Assembly: GCA_007121055.1 (NCBI GenBank)
Contig: SKMM01000353.1
Coordinates: forward strand, 1 to 6,355
Origin: Paracoccaceae bacterium
GTDB taxonomy: Bacteria > Pseudomonadota > Alphaproteobacteria > Rhodobacterales > Rhodobacteraceae
DNA: 6,355 nucleotides
Direction of reading: 5' to 3'
Shown piece after piece: positions 1 through 6,039 of the stretch. A program made the position numbers and the translations under genes. Position 1 is the first letter of the stretch; the number at the start of each line of letters is the position of its first letter. The notes below the pieces were generated by a model, which saw only the letters and a list, made by a program, of their open reading frames with translations, was not told the origin of the DNA and searched no databases.

Positions 1-1472
1 ACGGCCTCGGATTCCTCCACCAGCGGGCAGACCCAATAGGCCTGCCGCCCCCTGGCCACGGCGCCGCGCAGGTGCTCCACCACCTCATCCAGCCGCTCGG
101 CCGAGACGAGGGTCGTCTGAACGGGCGTGCGCCCCGGGGGCTTTTCGTCCAGCACGGACAGGTCCATGTCGCCGTATTGCGCCAGCGACAGGCTGCGAGG
201 GATCGGCGTGGCGGTCATCACCAGCACATCCGCACGCCCCTTTTCCGCCAGCGCCAACCTTTGCGCGACGCCGAACCGGTGCTGTTCGTCGATGATCGCA
301 AGCCGCAGGTCGGAAAACTCCACGTCGCGCTGGAACACCGCATGGGTGCCCACAAGGATGCCGATCTCGCCACTCGCGAGGCCTGCCAGCTTGGCCGCCC
401 GCTCGGCCCCCTTGTCGCGGCCCGTCAATGCCTCCAGCCGCACGCCCGCGGCAGCCGCAAGTGGCGCAAGGTTCTCCAGATGCTGGCGCGCCAGGATCTC
501 GGTGGGCGCCATCAGCACCCCCTGCCCGCCCGCCTCCACCGCGATCAGCAGCGCCATCAGGGCGACCAGCGTCTTGCCCGCCCCGACATCGCCCTGCAGC
601 AGCCGGTTCATGCGCGCAGGCCTGGCCATGTCGGCCGCGACCTCCTCCACCGCACGGGTCTGCGCGCGGGTTGGGGCGTAGTCCAGCGCCGCCAGGACCT
701 GCGCCTGCAGCCGCCCCGTTGCCCGCGTCACCCGCCCCGGCGCCACGCGCCGGTGGGCGCGGGCCAGCGCCAGGGTCATCTGATGTGCCATCAGCTCGTC
801 ATAGGCCAGCCGCTGGCGCGCGGGATCGGCCGCTTGCAACGCAGCCGGACCCTGCGGCGAATGGGCCGCCGCCAATGCTTCGCGCCAGTCCGGCCAGCCC
901 TCGCGTGCCTTCAGCGCGGGGTCGATCCAGTCGGACAGCGCGGGTGTGCGCTCCAGCGCAGCGGCCACCGCCCGGGCGATCTGGCGCCCCGTCAGCCCGG
1001 CGGTCAACGGATAGACGGGCTCGTAGGGCGGGAGGCGGTCCGCCTCCTCCGGGCGCAGCACATGGTCGGGATGGACGATCTGCGCGATCCCGTCGAAGAG
1101 GTCCAGCTTGCCCGATACCACCCGCCGGGCGCCGGCGGGAAGCATCTCGCGCAGTTTGTCGCCGGGGGTACGGAACCATACGAGCTGAAAGTCGGTGGTC
1201 GTGTCACGGACCTGCACCCTGTAAGGACGGCCGCGGGTGGCGGGGGGGAAATGGCTGCCCACCGTGACCTCGACGGTGACGTGGGCGGGGGGCTGCACGC
1301 CGCGGATGGTGTCGCGCCGGCTGCGGTCGATGCCGGCGGTGGGCAAGTGGTAGAGCACATCCCGCAGCCGCGTGAGGCCCAGAGTGGCGAACGCCTTGCC
1401 CGTGCGCGCGCCCACGCCGGGCAGGGTTTCGGCCTCGGCAAACAGCGGAAACAGGATCTCGGGCCTGCCCAT
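1..1472 (-). CDS. recG: ATP-dependent DNA helicase RecG, N-terminal 490 residues (C-terminus off the left edge)
   Basis: RecG is a superfamily 2 helicase that remodels stalled replication forks and branch-migrates Holliday-type junctions in the cytoplasm. The frame is open without a stop from the ATG at 1472-1470 to the left edge. It starts MGRPEILFPLFAEAETLPGV, typical of alphaproteobacterial RecG. Visible helicase motifs are Walker A GDVGAGKT (residues 294-301), APTEILARQH (322-331), GTHAVFQ (375-381), the RecG hallmark DEQH followed by RFGVAQR (395-405), and TATPIP (420-425). The part before residue ~290 corresponds to the N-terminal wedge/OB region that grips branched DNA. Relatives are about 690-700 residues, so roughly 200 C-terminal residues (second helicase lobe and TRG motif) are missing only because the window ends. 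The start is one base after the ligA stop (TGA-T-ATG) with no strong Shine-Dalgarno sequence, which suggests coupling to ligA translation. I translated the frame by hand and saw no frameshift. The call is very secure. Confidence 0.97.
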   Translation of the reverse strand, partial: MGRPEILFPLFAEAETLPGVGARTGKAFATLGLTRLRDVLYHLPTAGIDRSRRDTIRGVQPPAHVTVEVTVGSHFPPATRGRPYRVQVRDTTTDFQLVWFRTPGDKLREMLPAGARRVVSGKLDLFDGIAQIVHPDHVLRPEEADRLPPYEPVYPLTAGLTGRQIARAVAAALERTPALSDWIDPALKAREGWPDWREALAAAHSPQGPAALQAADPARQRLAYDELMAHQMTLALARAHRRVAPGRVTRATGRLQAQVLAALDYAPTRAQTRAVEEVAADMARPARMNRLLQGDVGAGKTLVALMALLIAVEAGGQGVLMAPTEILARQHLENLAPLAAAAGVRLEALTGRDKGAERAAKLAGLASGEIGILVGTHAVFQRDVEFSDLRLAIIDEQHRFGVAQRLALAEKGRADVLVMTATPIPRSLSLAQYGDMDLSVLDEKPPGRTPVQTTLVSAERLDEVVEHLRGAVARGRQAYWVCPLVEESEA

Positions 1473-1473
1473 A

Positions 1474-3588
1474 TCAGCCGCCGCCGATGAGCGTCAGCCA
1501 GCCATCCTCATCCACCGTCTCGATCCCCAGCTCAGCGGCCTTCTTGCCCTTGGAGCCCGCCCCCGGCCCCGCCACCACGAGGTCTGTCCTGGCCGAGACC
1601 GAGCCCGACACCTTGGCCCCCATCGCCTCGGCCCGCGCCTTGGCCTCGGCCCGGGTCATCTTCTCCAGCGTGCCGGTGAAGACGATGGTCTTGCCAGCCA
1701 GCACGCTGTCGCGGGCGGTGCGGGCGACCTCCTCGATGTCCAGATGGGCCACAAGCCGGTCGATCAGCGCGCGCTCGGCGTCGTTCTGGAAGGCGGCCGT
1801 CAGCGAGGTGGCCATGACCGTGCCAACCCCGTCGATGGACAGCAGATCCTCCCATTCCGGGCTGCCCTCGGTGGCGGCGGTGACCGCGGTCTCGAAGGCG
1901 TCCCAGCGGCCGTAATGGCGCGCAAGAAGGCCGGCGGCGGCCTCGCCCACATGGCGGATGCCGAGGGCGAAGATCAGGCGTTGCAGGGGGATGCGGCGGC
2001 GCGCCTCGATGGCGGCAAAGAGGTTCGTGGCCGATTTCTCGCCCCAGCCCTCGCGGTTCTTCAGCTGCCGCGGGCCCTGGCCGAAGCGGTGGGCAAGGGT
2101 GAAGATGTCGGCGGGCTCGGTGATCCAACCATCGCGCCACAGGGATTCGACCTGCTTGGCGCCGAGGCCCTCGATATCGAAGGCCGCGCGGCTGACGAAG
2201 TGTTTCAGCCGCTCCACCGCCTGCGCCGGGCAGACCAGCCCGCCGGTGCAGCGACGCGCCGAATCGCCGGGCTCGCGGATGGCGGGGGAGCCGCACTCGG
2301 GGCAGGTGTCGGGAAAGGCGAAGGGCACGGCACCCTCGGGGCGCTGCGACAGGTCCACATCGGCCACCTTGGGGATCACGTCGCCGGCGCGGTAGACCTG
2401 CACCCAGTCGCCGGCGCGGATATCCTTGCCACTGCGAATCGCCTCGCCGCGCGAATCGCGGCCTGCGATGTAGTCCTCGTTGTGCAGGGTGGCGCTGGAG
2501 ACCACAACGCCGCCCACCGTGACCGGGGTCAGGCGCGCCACCGGGCTGAGTGCGCCGGTGCGACCGACCTGGATGTCGATGGCCTCCAGCCGGGTCCAGG
2601 CGAGCTCGGCCGGGAACTTGTGTGCGAGCGCCCAGCGCGGAGTGGTGGACCGGAAACCGAGGCGTTCCTGCAATCCGAGGTCGTCAACCTTGTAGACCAC
2701 CCCATCTATGTCATAGCCGAGCGTCGCGCGGCGCTGCTCGATCTCGGCCCAGGCGGCGATCAGGTCGTCCGGCCCGTCGCACAGACGCGTCAAGGGGTTG
2801 GTCGGAAATCCCATTTCTGCCAACCGCCGGATCGCGCCCATCTGGCTGTCGGACAGCGGCGCCGACAGGTCGCCCCAGCCATGGGCAAAGAATCGCAGCG
2901 GGCGCGAGCGCGTGACGGCCGGGTCGAGCTGGCGCAGCGAGCCTGCGGCGGCGTTGCGCGGATTGGCAAAGCTGCGGCCGCCGGCGTCCTGCTGGCGCGC
3001 GTTGAGCGCAGCGAAATCTCCGTGGGTCATGTAGACCTCGCCGCGCACCTCCAGAAGGTCCGGCGCACCTGCGAGCTGCCGGGGGATGTCCCGCAGTGTC
3101 CGCGCATTCGCAGTGACATTCTCGCCCACCGCACCGTCGCCACGGGTGGCGGCCTGCACAAGCAGCCCGCCCTCGTAGCGCAGGCTCAGCGACAGCCCGT
3201 CGATCTTCGGCTCGGCCGTGAAACGCAGGGGCGCGTCGGCGGCAAGTCCAAGAAACCGCCTGACCTGAATGACGAATTCCGTCACATCCTCGGCGTCGAA
3301 GGCATTGGCCAGCGACAGCATCCGGCGCGCATGGGTGACCTTGGCGAAGCCGTCGACCGGGGCGGCGCCGACCCGCTCGCTCGGACTGTCGGGACGCTTG
3401 AGGTCCGGGAACCGCGCCTCGATGGCCGCGTTGCGGGCCTTGAGAGCGTCGTACTCCGCATCCGGCATCTCGGGCGCATCGCGGAGGTGATAGGCGGCGT
3501 CGGCGGCAGCGATTTCGCCTGCCAGCCGCGCAAGTTCAGCCTTCGCCTCCTGTTCGGTCAGCCGCTCGACCGGCGTCCTACCGCCCAT
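1474..3588 (-). CDS. ligA: NAD-dependent DNA ligase LigA
   Basis: LigA seals 3'-OH/5'-phosphate nicks using NAD+ during replication and repair. The protein is 704 residues, slightly longer than the ~670 of E. coli, as is usual for alphaproteobacteria. Domains in order: the Ia NMN-binding region (about 1-85, with DSPSERVG at 67-74); the nucleotidyltransferase core with adenylated lysine K128 in KIDG, TRGDG (148-152), EVRGE (180-184) and DGVVYK (295-300); the OB fold with GRTGALSPVARL (342-353); a four-cysteine zinc finger (C429, C432, C447, C453); helix-hairpin-helix repeats (about 460-600); and a C-terminal BRCT domain (about 628-704, GKTIVFTGTLEKMTR). All catalytic motifs are present. The ATG at 3588-3586 has a purine-rich GGGGGAG just upstream and gives the expected N-terminus. 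recG follows one base after the stop, and ctrA lies 72 bases upstream on the same strand. The call is very secure. Confidence 0.98.
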   Translation of the reverse strand: MGGRTPVERLTEQEAKAELARLAGEIAAADAAYHLRDAPEMPDAEYDALKARNAAIEARFPDLKRPDSPSERVGAAPVDGFAKVTHARRMLSLANAFDAEDVTEFVIQVRRFLGLAADAPLRFTAEPKIDGLSLSLRYEGGLLVQAATRGDGAVGENVTANARTLRDIPRQLAGAPDLLEVRGEVYMTHGDFAALNARQQDAGGRSFANPRNAAAGSLRQLDPAVTRSRPLRFFAHGWGDLSAPLSDSQMGAIRRLAEMGFPTNPLTRLCDGPDDLIAAWAEIEQRRATLGYDIDGVVYKVDDLGLQERLGFRSTTPRWALAHKFPAELAWTRLEAIDIQVGRTGALSPVARLTPVTVGGVVVSSATLHNEDYIAGRDSRGEAIRSGKDIRAGDWVQVYRAGDVIPKVADVDLSQRPEGAVPFAFPDTCPECGSPAIREPGDSARRCTGGLVCPAQAVERLKHFVSRAAFDIEGLGAKQVESLWRDGWITEPADIFTLAHRFGQGPRQLKNREGWGEKSATNLFAAIEARRRIPLQRLIFALGIRHVGEAAAGLLARHYGRWDAFETAVTAATEGSPEWEDLLSIDGVGTVMATSLTAAFQNDAERALIDRLVAHLDIEEVARTARDSVLAGKTIVFTGTLEKMTRAEAKARAEAMGAKVSGSVSARTDLVVAGPGAGSKGKKAAELGIETVDEDGWLTLIGGG

Positions 3589-3620
3589 GGACTCCCCCTG
3601 CCCGACTGCTCTCCGCGCCG

Positions 3621-3649
3621 GTGATAGGGGGGCGTCCGGGTGCCGTCCA
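3621..3649 (-). promoter_or_regulatory. Candidate sigma-70-type promoter for ligA-recG
   Basis: In the 72-base gap between ctrA and ligA, the minus strand reads TGGACG (3649-3644, 4 of 6 to TTGACA), then exactly 17 bases, then TATCAC (3626-3621, 4 of 6 to TATAAT). The -10 lies about 32 bases upstream of the ligA ATG. If real, ligA-recG can be transcribed separately from ctrA. Both hexamers are weak and the -35 overlaps a possible hairpin after ctrA, so this is only a candidate. Confidence 0.3.
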
Positions 3650-3656
3650 GAGCCCC
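3629..3656 (-). terminator. Imperfect hairpin after ctrA, possible terminator or 3'-end stabiliser
   Basis: Five bases past the ctrA stop codon, the minus-strand transcript can fold as GGGGC-TCTGG, loop ACGGCAC, CCGGA-C-GCCCC. This is ten base pairs including one G-U pair, with one bulged C. No U-tract follows (CCTATCACC), so it does not fit a classical intrinsic terminator. It could act with Rho, protect the ctrA 3' end, or be incidental in GC-rich DNA. Confidence 0.3.
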
Positions 3657-3660
3657 GAGA

Positions 3661-4374
3661 TCAGGCCCCCATGGCCAGCGTCGCGGGCTGCGATTCGGGC
3701 GCCGGATCGCGCAGCACATAGCCACGGCCCCACACCGTCTCGATATAGTTCGAGCCGCCGGTGGCCTCGGACAGCTTCTTGCGCAACTTGCAGATGAAGA
3801 CGTCGATGATCTTGAGTTCGGGTTCGTCCATGCCGCCGTAGAGGTGGTTCAGGAACATCTCCTTCGTCAGGGTGGTGCCCTTGCGCAGGCTCAGAAGCTC
3901 GAACATCTGATATTCCTTGCCGGTCAGATGCACAGGCTGGCCCGCGACGTCCACCGTCTTCTCGTCAAGGTTGACGGACACCTTGCCCGTGCGAATGACC
4001 GACTGCGCGTGGCCCTGGCTGCGGCGGATGATGGCGTGAATGCGCGCCACCAATTCCTCGCGATGGAAGGGCTTGGTCAGGTAGTCGTCCGCGCCGAATC
4101 CGAAGCCCTTGATCTTGCTTTCGGTATCGTCGTCGCCAGTCAGAATCAGCACCGGCGTCGCGATGCGCGCAAGCCGAAGCTGCCGGAGCACGTCGAGCCC
4201 GCCCATGTCGGGCAGGTCGAGGTCAAGCAGGATCAGATCGTAGTCATAAAGCTTGGCAAGATCTATGCCCTCCTCCCCCAGATCCGTGCAGTACACGTTC
4301 AGGTTGGCATGCGTCAGCATCAGCTCCACACTTCGGGATGTCGTGGGATCGTCTTCCACCAGCAAGATGCGCAT
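3661..4374 (-). CDS. ctrA: Cell-cycle/motility response regulator CtrA (OmpR/PhoB-type)
   Basis: CtrA is the alphaproteobacterial master response regulator. It is phosphorylated through the CckA-ChpT relay and binds TTAA-N7-TTAA sites. In Caulobacter it controls replication and division; in Rhodobacterales it chiefly controls motility, gene transfer agent and related traits. The protein is 237 residues. The receiver domain (1-~115) has acidic residues E7/D8/D9, phospho-acceptor D51, switch residue T79 and K101 (KPF). The winged-helix DNA-binding domain (~125-222) includes LTGKEYQMFELLSLRKG and the recognition-helix region MDEPELKIIDVFICKLRKKL, near-identical to known CtrAs. I chose the ATG at 4374-4372 because it gives MRILLVEDD and has AGAGGAG 10 bases upstream. 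An ATG at 4431 would add 19 residues that do not resemble the family and would place the start inside a CtrA box. The C-terminus ends LAMGA rather than the Ala-Ala of the Caulobacter protein. sciP lies upstream on the same strand. Confidence 0.98.
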   Translation of the reverse strand: MRILLVEDDPTTSRSVELMLTHANLNVYCTDLGEEGIDLAKLYDYDLILLDLDLPDMGGLDVLRQLRLARIATPVLILTGDDDTESKIKGFGFGADDYLTKPFHREELVARIHAIIRRSQGHAQSVIRTGKVSVNLDEKTVDVAGQPVHLTGKEYQMFELLSLRKGTTLTKEMFLNHLYGGMDEPELKIIDVFICKLRKKLSEATGGSNYIETVWGRGYVLRDPAPESQPATLAMGA

Positions 4375-4405
4375 CGTGTTACAGCTCCTCTGTCGGTCAC
4401 TGGCG

Positions 4406-4425
4406 AACCATCGCGAAGAATGGTT
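4406..4425. repeat. Inverted repeat AACCAT-N8-ATGGTT in the ctrA leader
   Basis: AACCAT at 4406-4411 and ATGGTT at 4420-4425 form a perfect 6-bp dyad around CGCGAAGA. The arm at 4420-4425 overlaps the first two bases of the CtrA-box half-site TTAA. It could be an operator for another regulator or a weak RNA hairpin in the ctrA 5' leader. Six-base arms are short enough to arise by chance. Confidence 0.35.
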
Positions 4426-4438
4426 AAGCACAGTTTAC
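4424..4438 (-). promoter_or_regulatory. Putative CtrA box upstream of ctrA (autoregulation)
   Basis: On the plus strand this reads TTAA-GCACAGT-TTAC, and on the minus strand GTAA-N7-TTAA. It is one mismatch from the CtrA consensus TTAA-N7-TTAA. The perfect half lies nearest ctrA, 49 bases upstream of its ATG. CtrA is known to control its own promoter in Caulobacter, so autoregulation is a reasonable inference. No good -10 follows; at 11 bases past the half-site the minus strand has GATGGT (3 of 6). Confidence 0.6.
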
Positions 4439-4441
4439 CTT

Positions 4442-4457
4442 GACAGAGCGCGACAGA
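4442..4457. repeat. Direct repeat GACAGA-GCGC-GACAGA upstream of ctrA
   Basis: GACAGA occurs at 4442-4447 and again at 4452-4457, a 10-base period that would put both copies on one face of the helix. A third copy lies inverted at 4389-4394 (TCTGTC). The second unit overlaps CGCGACA (4449-4455), which is TGTCGCG on the minus strand and matches the motif I recall for Caulobacter SciP binding. A regulatory role is possible but unproven. Confidence 0.35.
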
Positions 4458-4465
4458 AATTCAAT

Positions 4466-4744
4466 CTAAAGTTGTCTTAAGCGCTGGAGGGCCGTGACCT
4501 TGAGGCCCGCTTCGCCGTGATTTTGCACAGCACTGCGCCAGCTCTCGAACTCTTCTTCCGAAAGCGCATAACGCGCCCTCGCCTCTTCTCGGGTGAGCAG
4601 ACCATGTTCGACGGCGCGCACGACGGCGGCCTTGCGGCTGGCCACCCAACGCCGCGTGTTCGAGGCCGGCAGATCCGCTCGTGTCATGATCGTCCCGTCC
4701 GGCAGGGTTACCGACCGCGGCCCATTGACCTTTCTGAGATACAT
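4466..4744 (-). CDS. sciP: SciP-type DUF1153 protein, CtrA antagonist
   Basis: The product is a 92-residue basic helix-turn-helix protein of the DUF1153 family, which includes SciP. In Caulobacter, SciP binds CtrA and blocks its activation of transcription, and has also been reported to bind DNA. The N-terminus MYLRKVNGPRSVTLPDGTIM, the block TRADLPASNTRRWVASRKAA (21-40) and the helices around EHGLLTREEARARYALSEEEFESW (46-69) match the family. No signal peptide or membrane segment is seen. I chose the ATG at 4744-4742 because AAAGGGGG lies 7 bases upstream and it gives the family N-terminus. Longer in-frame starts, back to 4942, add unrelated residues and run into mnmA. The stop (TAG) is 91 bases before ctrA, on the same strand, with no clear terminator between, so read-through into ctrA is possible. 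A CtrA box lies upstream of the gene. Confidence 0.93.
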   Translation of the reverse strand: MYLRKVNGPRSVTLPDGTIMTRADLPASNTRRWVASRKAAVVRAVEHGLLTREEARARYALSEEEFESWRSAVQNHGEAGLKVTALQRLRQL

Positions 4745-4791
4745 TTCCACACCCCCTTTCCACACCCGGACGCGACGATGCCCGAGGCGGC

Positions 4792-4806
4792 TTAATGGAG
4801 CGTTAG
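4792..4806. promoter_or_regulatory. Putative CtrA box in the divergent sciP-mnmA gap
   Basis: The plus strand reads TTAA-TGGAGCG-TTAG, and the minus strand CTAA-N7-TTAA, one mismatch from TTAA-N7-TTAA. The perfect half is 47 bases upstream of the sciP ATG, almost the same distance as the matching box has from ctrA. CtrA activates sciP in Caulobacter, so sciP is the likely target. The box also ends 9 bases before the candidate mnmA -35, so an effect on mnmA cannot be excluded. Confidence 0.55.
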
Positions 4807-4815
4807 GGAGCGGGG

Positions 4816-4843
4816 TTGAGAGTGCGCAGCATTTTCCTATTTT
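4816..4843 (+). promoter_or_regulatory. Candidate sigma-70-type promoter for mnmA
   Basis: TTGAGA (4816-4821, 5 of 6 to TTGACA), a 16-base spacer and TATTTT (4838-4843, 4 of 6 to TATAAT) lie in a noticeably AT-richer stretch upstream of mnmA. Transcription would start about 20 bases before the ATG, leaving a short leader that contains the AGGAG ribosome site. Confidence 0.45.
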
Positions 4844-4868
4844 CAGCCTATCATTGAGGAGACTGCAG

Positions 4869-6008
4869 ATGCCGCGGGATGGGGCGACGAATTCACTCGG
4901 CTTGACCCGGCCGCCGGCGCAGACGCGGGTGGTGGTGGCCATGTCGGGCGGTGTCGACAGCTCGGTCGTCGCGGCCGAGCTTGCGGCACAGGGCTACGAC
5001 GTCGTGGGCGTGACACTGCAGCTCTATGACCATGGGGCGGCACTGGCGAAGAAGGGTGCCTGCTGCGCCGGGCGGGACATCCACGATGCCCGCCGGGTGG
5101 CCGAGGCGATGGGATTTCCCCACTACGTCCTCGACTATGAGAACAGCTTCCGCGATGCGGTGATGGAGGAGTTCGCCGACGCCTATCTGGCGGGCGCCAC
5201 CCCGGTCCCCTGCATCCGCTGCAACGAACGGGTGAAGTTCCGCGACCTGCTGGAAACCGCCCGAGACCTCGAGGCCGACTGCATGGCCACGGGCCATTAC
5301 ATCCGGCGCGAGATGGGCCCCCATGGCCCCGAACTGCACCGCGCCGCCGACGCCGCCCGCGACCAGTCCTATTTCCTGTTCACGACGACGGCTGAACAGC
5401 TTGAATTCCTGCGCTTTCCCCTCGGTGGGTTGCAGTCCAAGGGCGACACGCGGGCGTTGGCGGAAAAGCACGGGCTGGCGGTGGCCGACAAGCCGGACAG
5501 CCAGGATATCTGCTTCGTGCCCGACGGCGACTATGCCCGAGTGATCGAGAAGCTTCGGCCGGGCGCAGGCAGCCCCGGGGACATCGTGGACCAGTCGGGG
5601 CGCGTGCTGGGCGCACACCGTGGGGTCATCCACTACACGATCGGACAGCGCCGTGGGCTCGGCCTCGGCGGGCTGGCCGAACCGCTTTATGTCACACGGC
5701 TGGAGCCCGAGACACGCCGCGTGATCGTCGGGCCACGCAGTGCGCTGGCAACGCGAAAGGTTCCCGTGCGCGAGATCAACTGGCTGGGGGACGTGCCCTT
5801 CGCCTCGCAGGAGGAGTGGCACATGGATGTCCGCGTCCGCTCCACCCGCCCGCCGGCACCGGCCGTGATCCGGCCACTGTCGGACACCGAGGCAGAGGTG
5901 GAGCTGCTGTCGCCCGAGGCCGGCGTCAGCCCAGGGCAGGCCTGCGTCTTCTACGACCCCGAGGGCACCCGCGTCTTCGGCGGCGGCTGGATCTGGCGGG
6001 GACGCTGA
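4869..6008 (+). CDS. mnmA: tRNA-specific 2-thiouridylase MnmA
   Basis: MnmA activates U34 of tRNA-Lys, -Glu and -Gln with ATP and inserts sulfur to make 2-thiouridine (s2U34), which tunes decoding of A/G-ending codons. The protein is 379 residues, close to the usual 360-390. The N-terminal ATP-pyrophosphatase domain has the P-loop SGGVDSS (26-32). The two catalytic cysteines are present: C118 in PCIRCNERVKF and C215 in DSQDICFVPDGDY. Other conserved blocks are ATGHY (140-144), DQSYFLF (165-171) and HYTIGQRRGLG (255-265). The remaining C-terminal part, ending GGGWIWRG, fits the family's beta-barrel domain. I chose the ATG at 4869 because AGGAG (4857-4861) lies 7 bases upstream. Longer in-frame starts back to 4593 overlap sciP on the other strand and add unrelated sequence. 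The gene is divergent from sciP and convergent with ilvN. The call is very secure. Confidence 0.97.
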   Translation: MPRDGATNSLGLTRPPAQTRVVVAMSGGVDSSVVAAELAAQGYDVVGVTLQLYDHGAALAKKGACCAGRDIHDARRVAEAMGFPHYVLDYENSFRDAVMEEFADAYLAGATPVPCIRCNERVKFRDLLETARDLEADCMATGHYIRREMGPHGPELHRAADAARDQSYFLFTTTAEQLEFLRFPLGGLQSKGDTRALAEKHGLAVADKPDSQDICFVPDGDYARVIEKLRPGAGSPGDIVDQSGRVLGAHRGVIHYTIGQRRGLGLGGLAEPLYVTRLEPETRRVIVGPRSALATRKVPVREINWLGDVPFASQEEWHMDVRVRSTRPPAPAVIRPLSDTEAEVELLSPEAGVSPGQACVFYDPEGTRVFGGGWIWRGR

Positions 6009-6016
6009 GCGCCCCC

Positions 6017-6039
6017 GCCGGCCACCCCGGCGTGCCGGG
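6017..6039. terminator. Overlapping hairpins in the convergent mnmA/ilvN gap
   Basis: The 31-base gap between the two converging stop codons holds two mutually exclusive small hairpins. One is GCCGG-CCACC-CCGGC (6017-6031) and the other is CCCGG-CGTG-CCGGG (6026-6039). Both have 5-bp GC stems and neither has a T-tract on either strand. The position fits a bidirectional transcription end, but the sequence is not a textbook intrinsic terminator. Confidence 0.35.

Noticed and set aside
72..1490. Long open frame on the plus strand opposite recG
   Set aside because: It is antisense to recG, which carries every helicase motif in its own frame. The translation is Arg/Gly/Pro/Gln-rich low-complexity, as expected from the complement of a GC-rich gene.
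1372..3624. 750-codon open frame on the plus strand opposite ligA
   Set aside because: It is antisense to intact ligA and crosses into recG and the ctrA-ligA gap. There is no recognisable domain and no plausible promoter; its length is explained by codon bias of the real gene.
4375..4431. Upstream ATG giving CtrA 19 extra residues
   Set aside because: The extension is unlike CtrA N-termini, its start would fall inside the CtrA box, and the ATG at 4374 has a good AGGAG site.
3640..4443. 267-codon open frame on the plus strand opposite ctrA
   Set aside because: It is antisense to one of the most conserved response regulators and has no recognisable family features of its own.
4593..4868. Upstream start adding 92 residues to MnmA
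   Set aside because: The added stretch lies opposite sciP and is unlike the family; the ATG at 4869 has an ideal ribosome site.
4893..5822. 309-codon open frame on the minus strand opposite mnmA
   Set aside because: It is the complement of the conserved MnmA core with both catalytic cysteines intact, and shows no family features.
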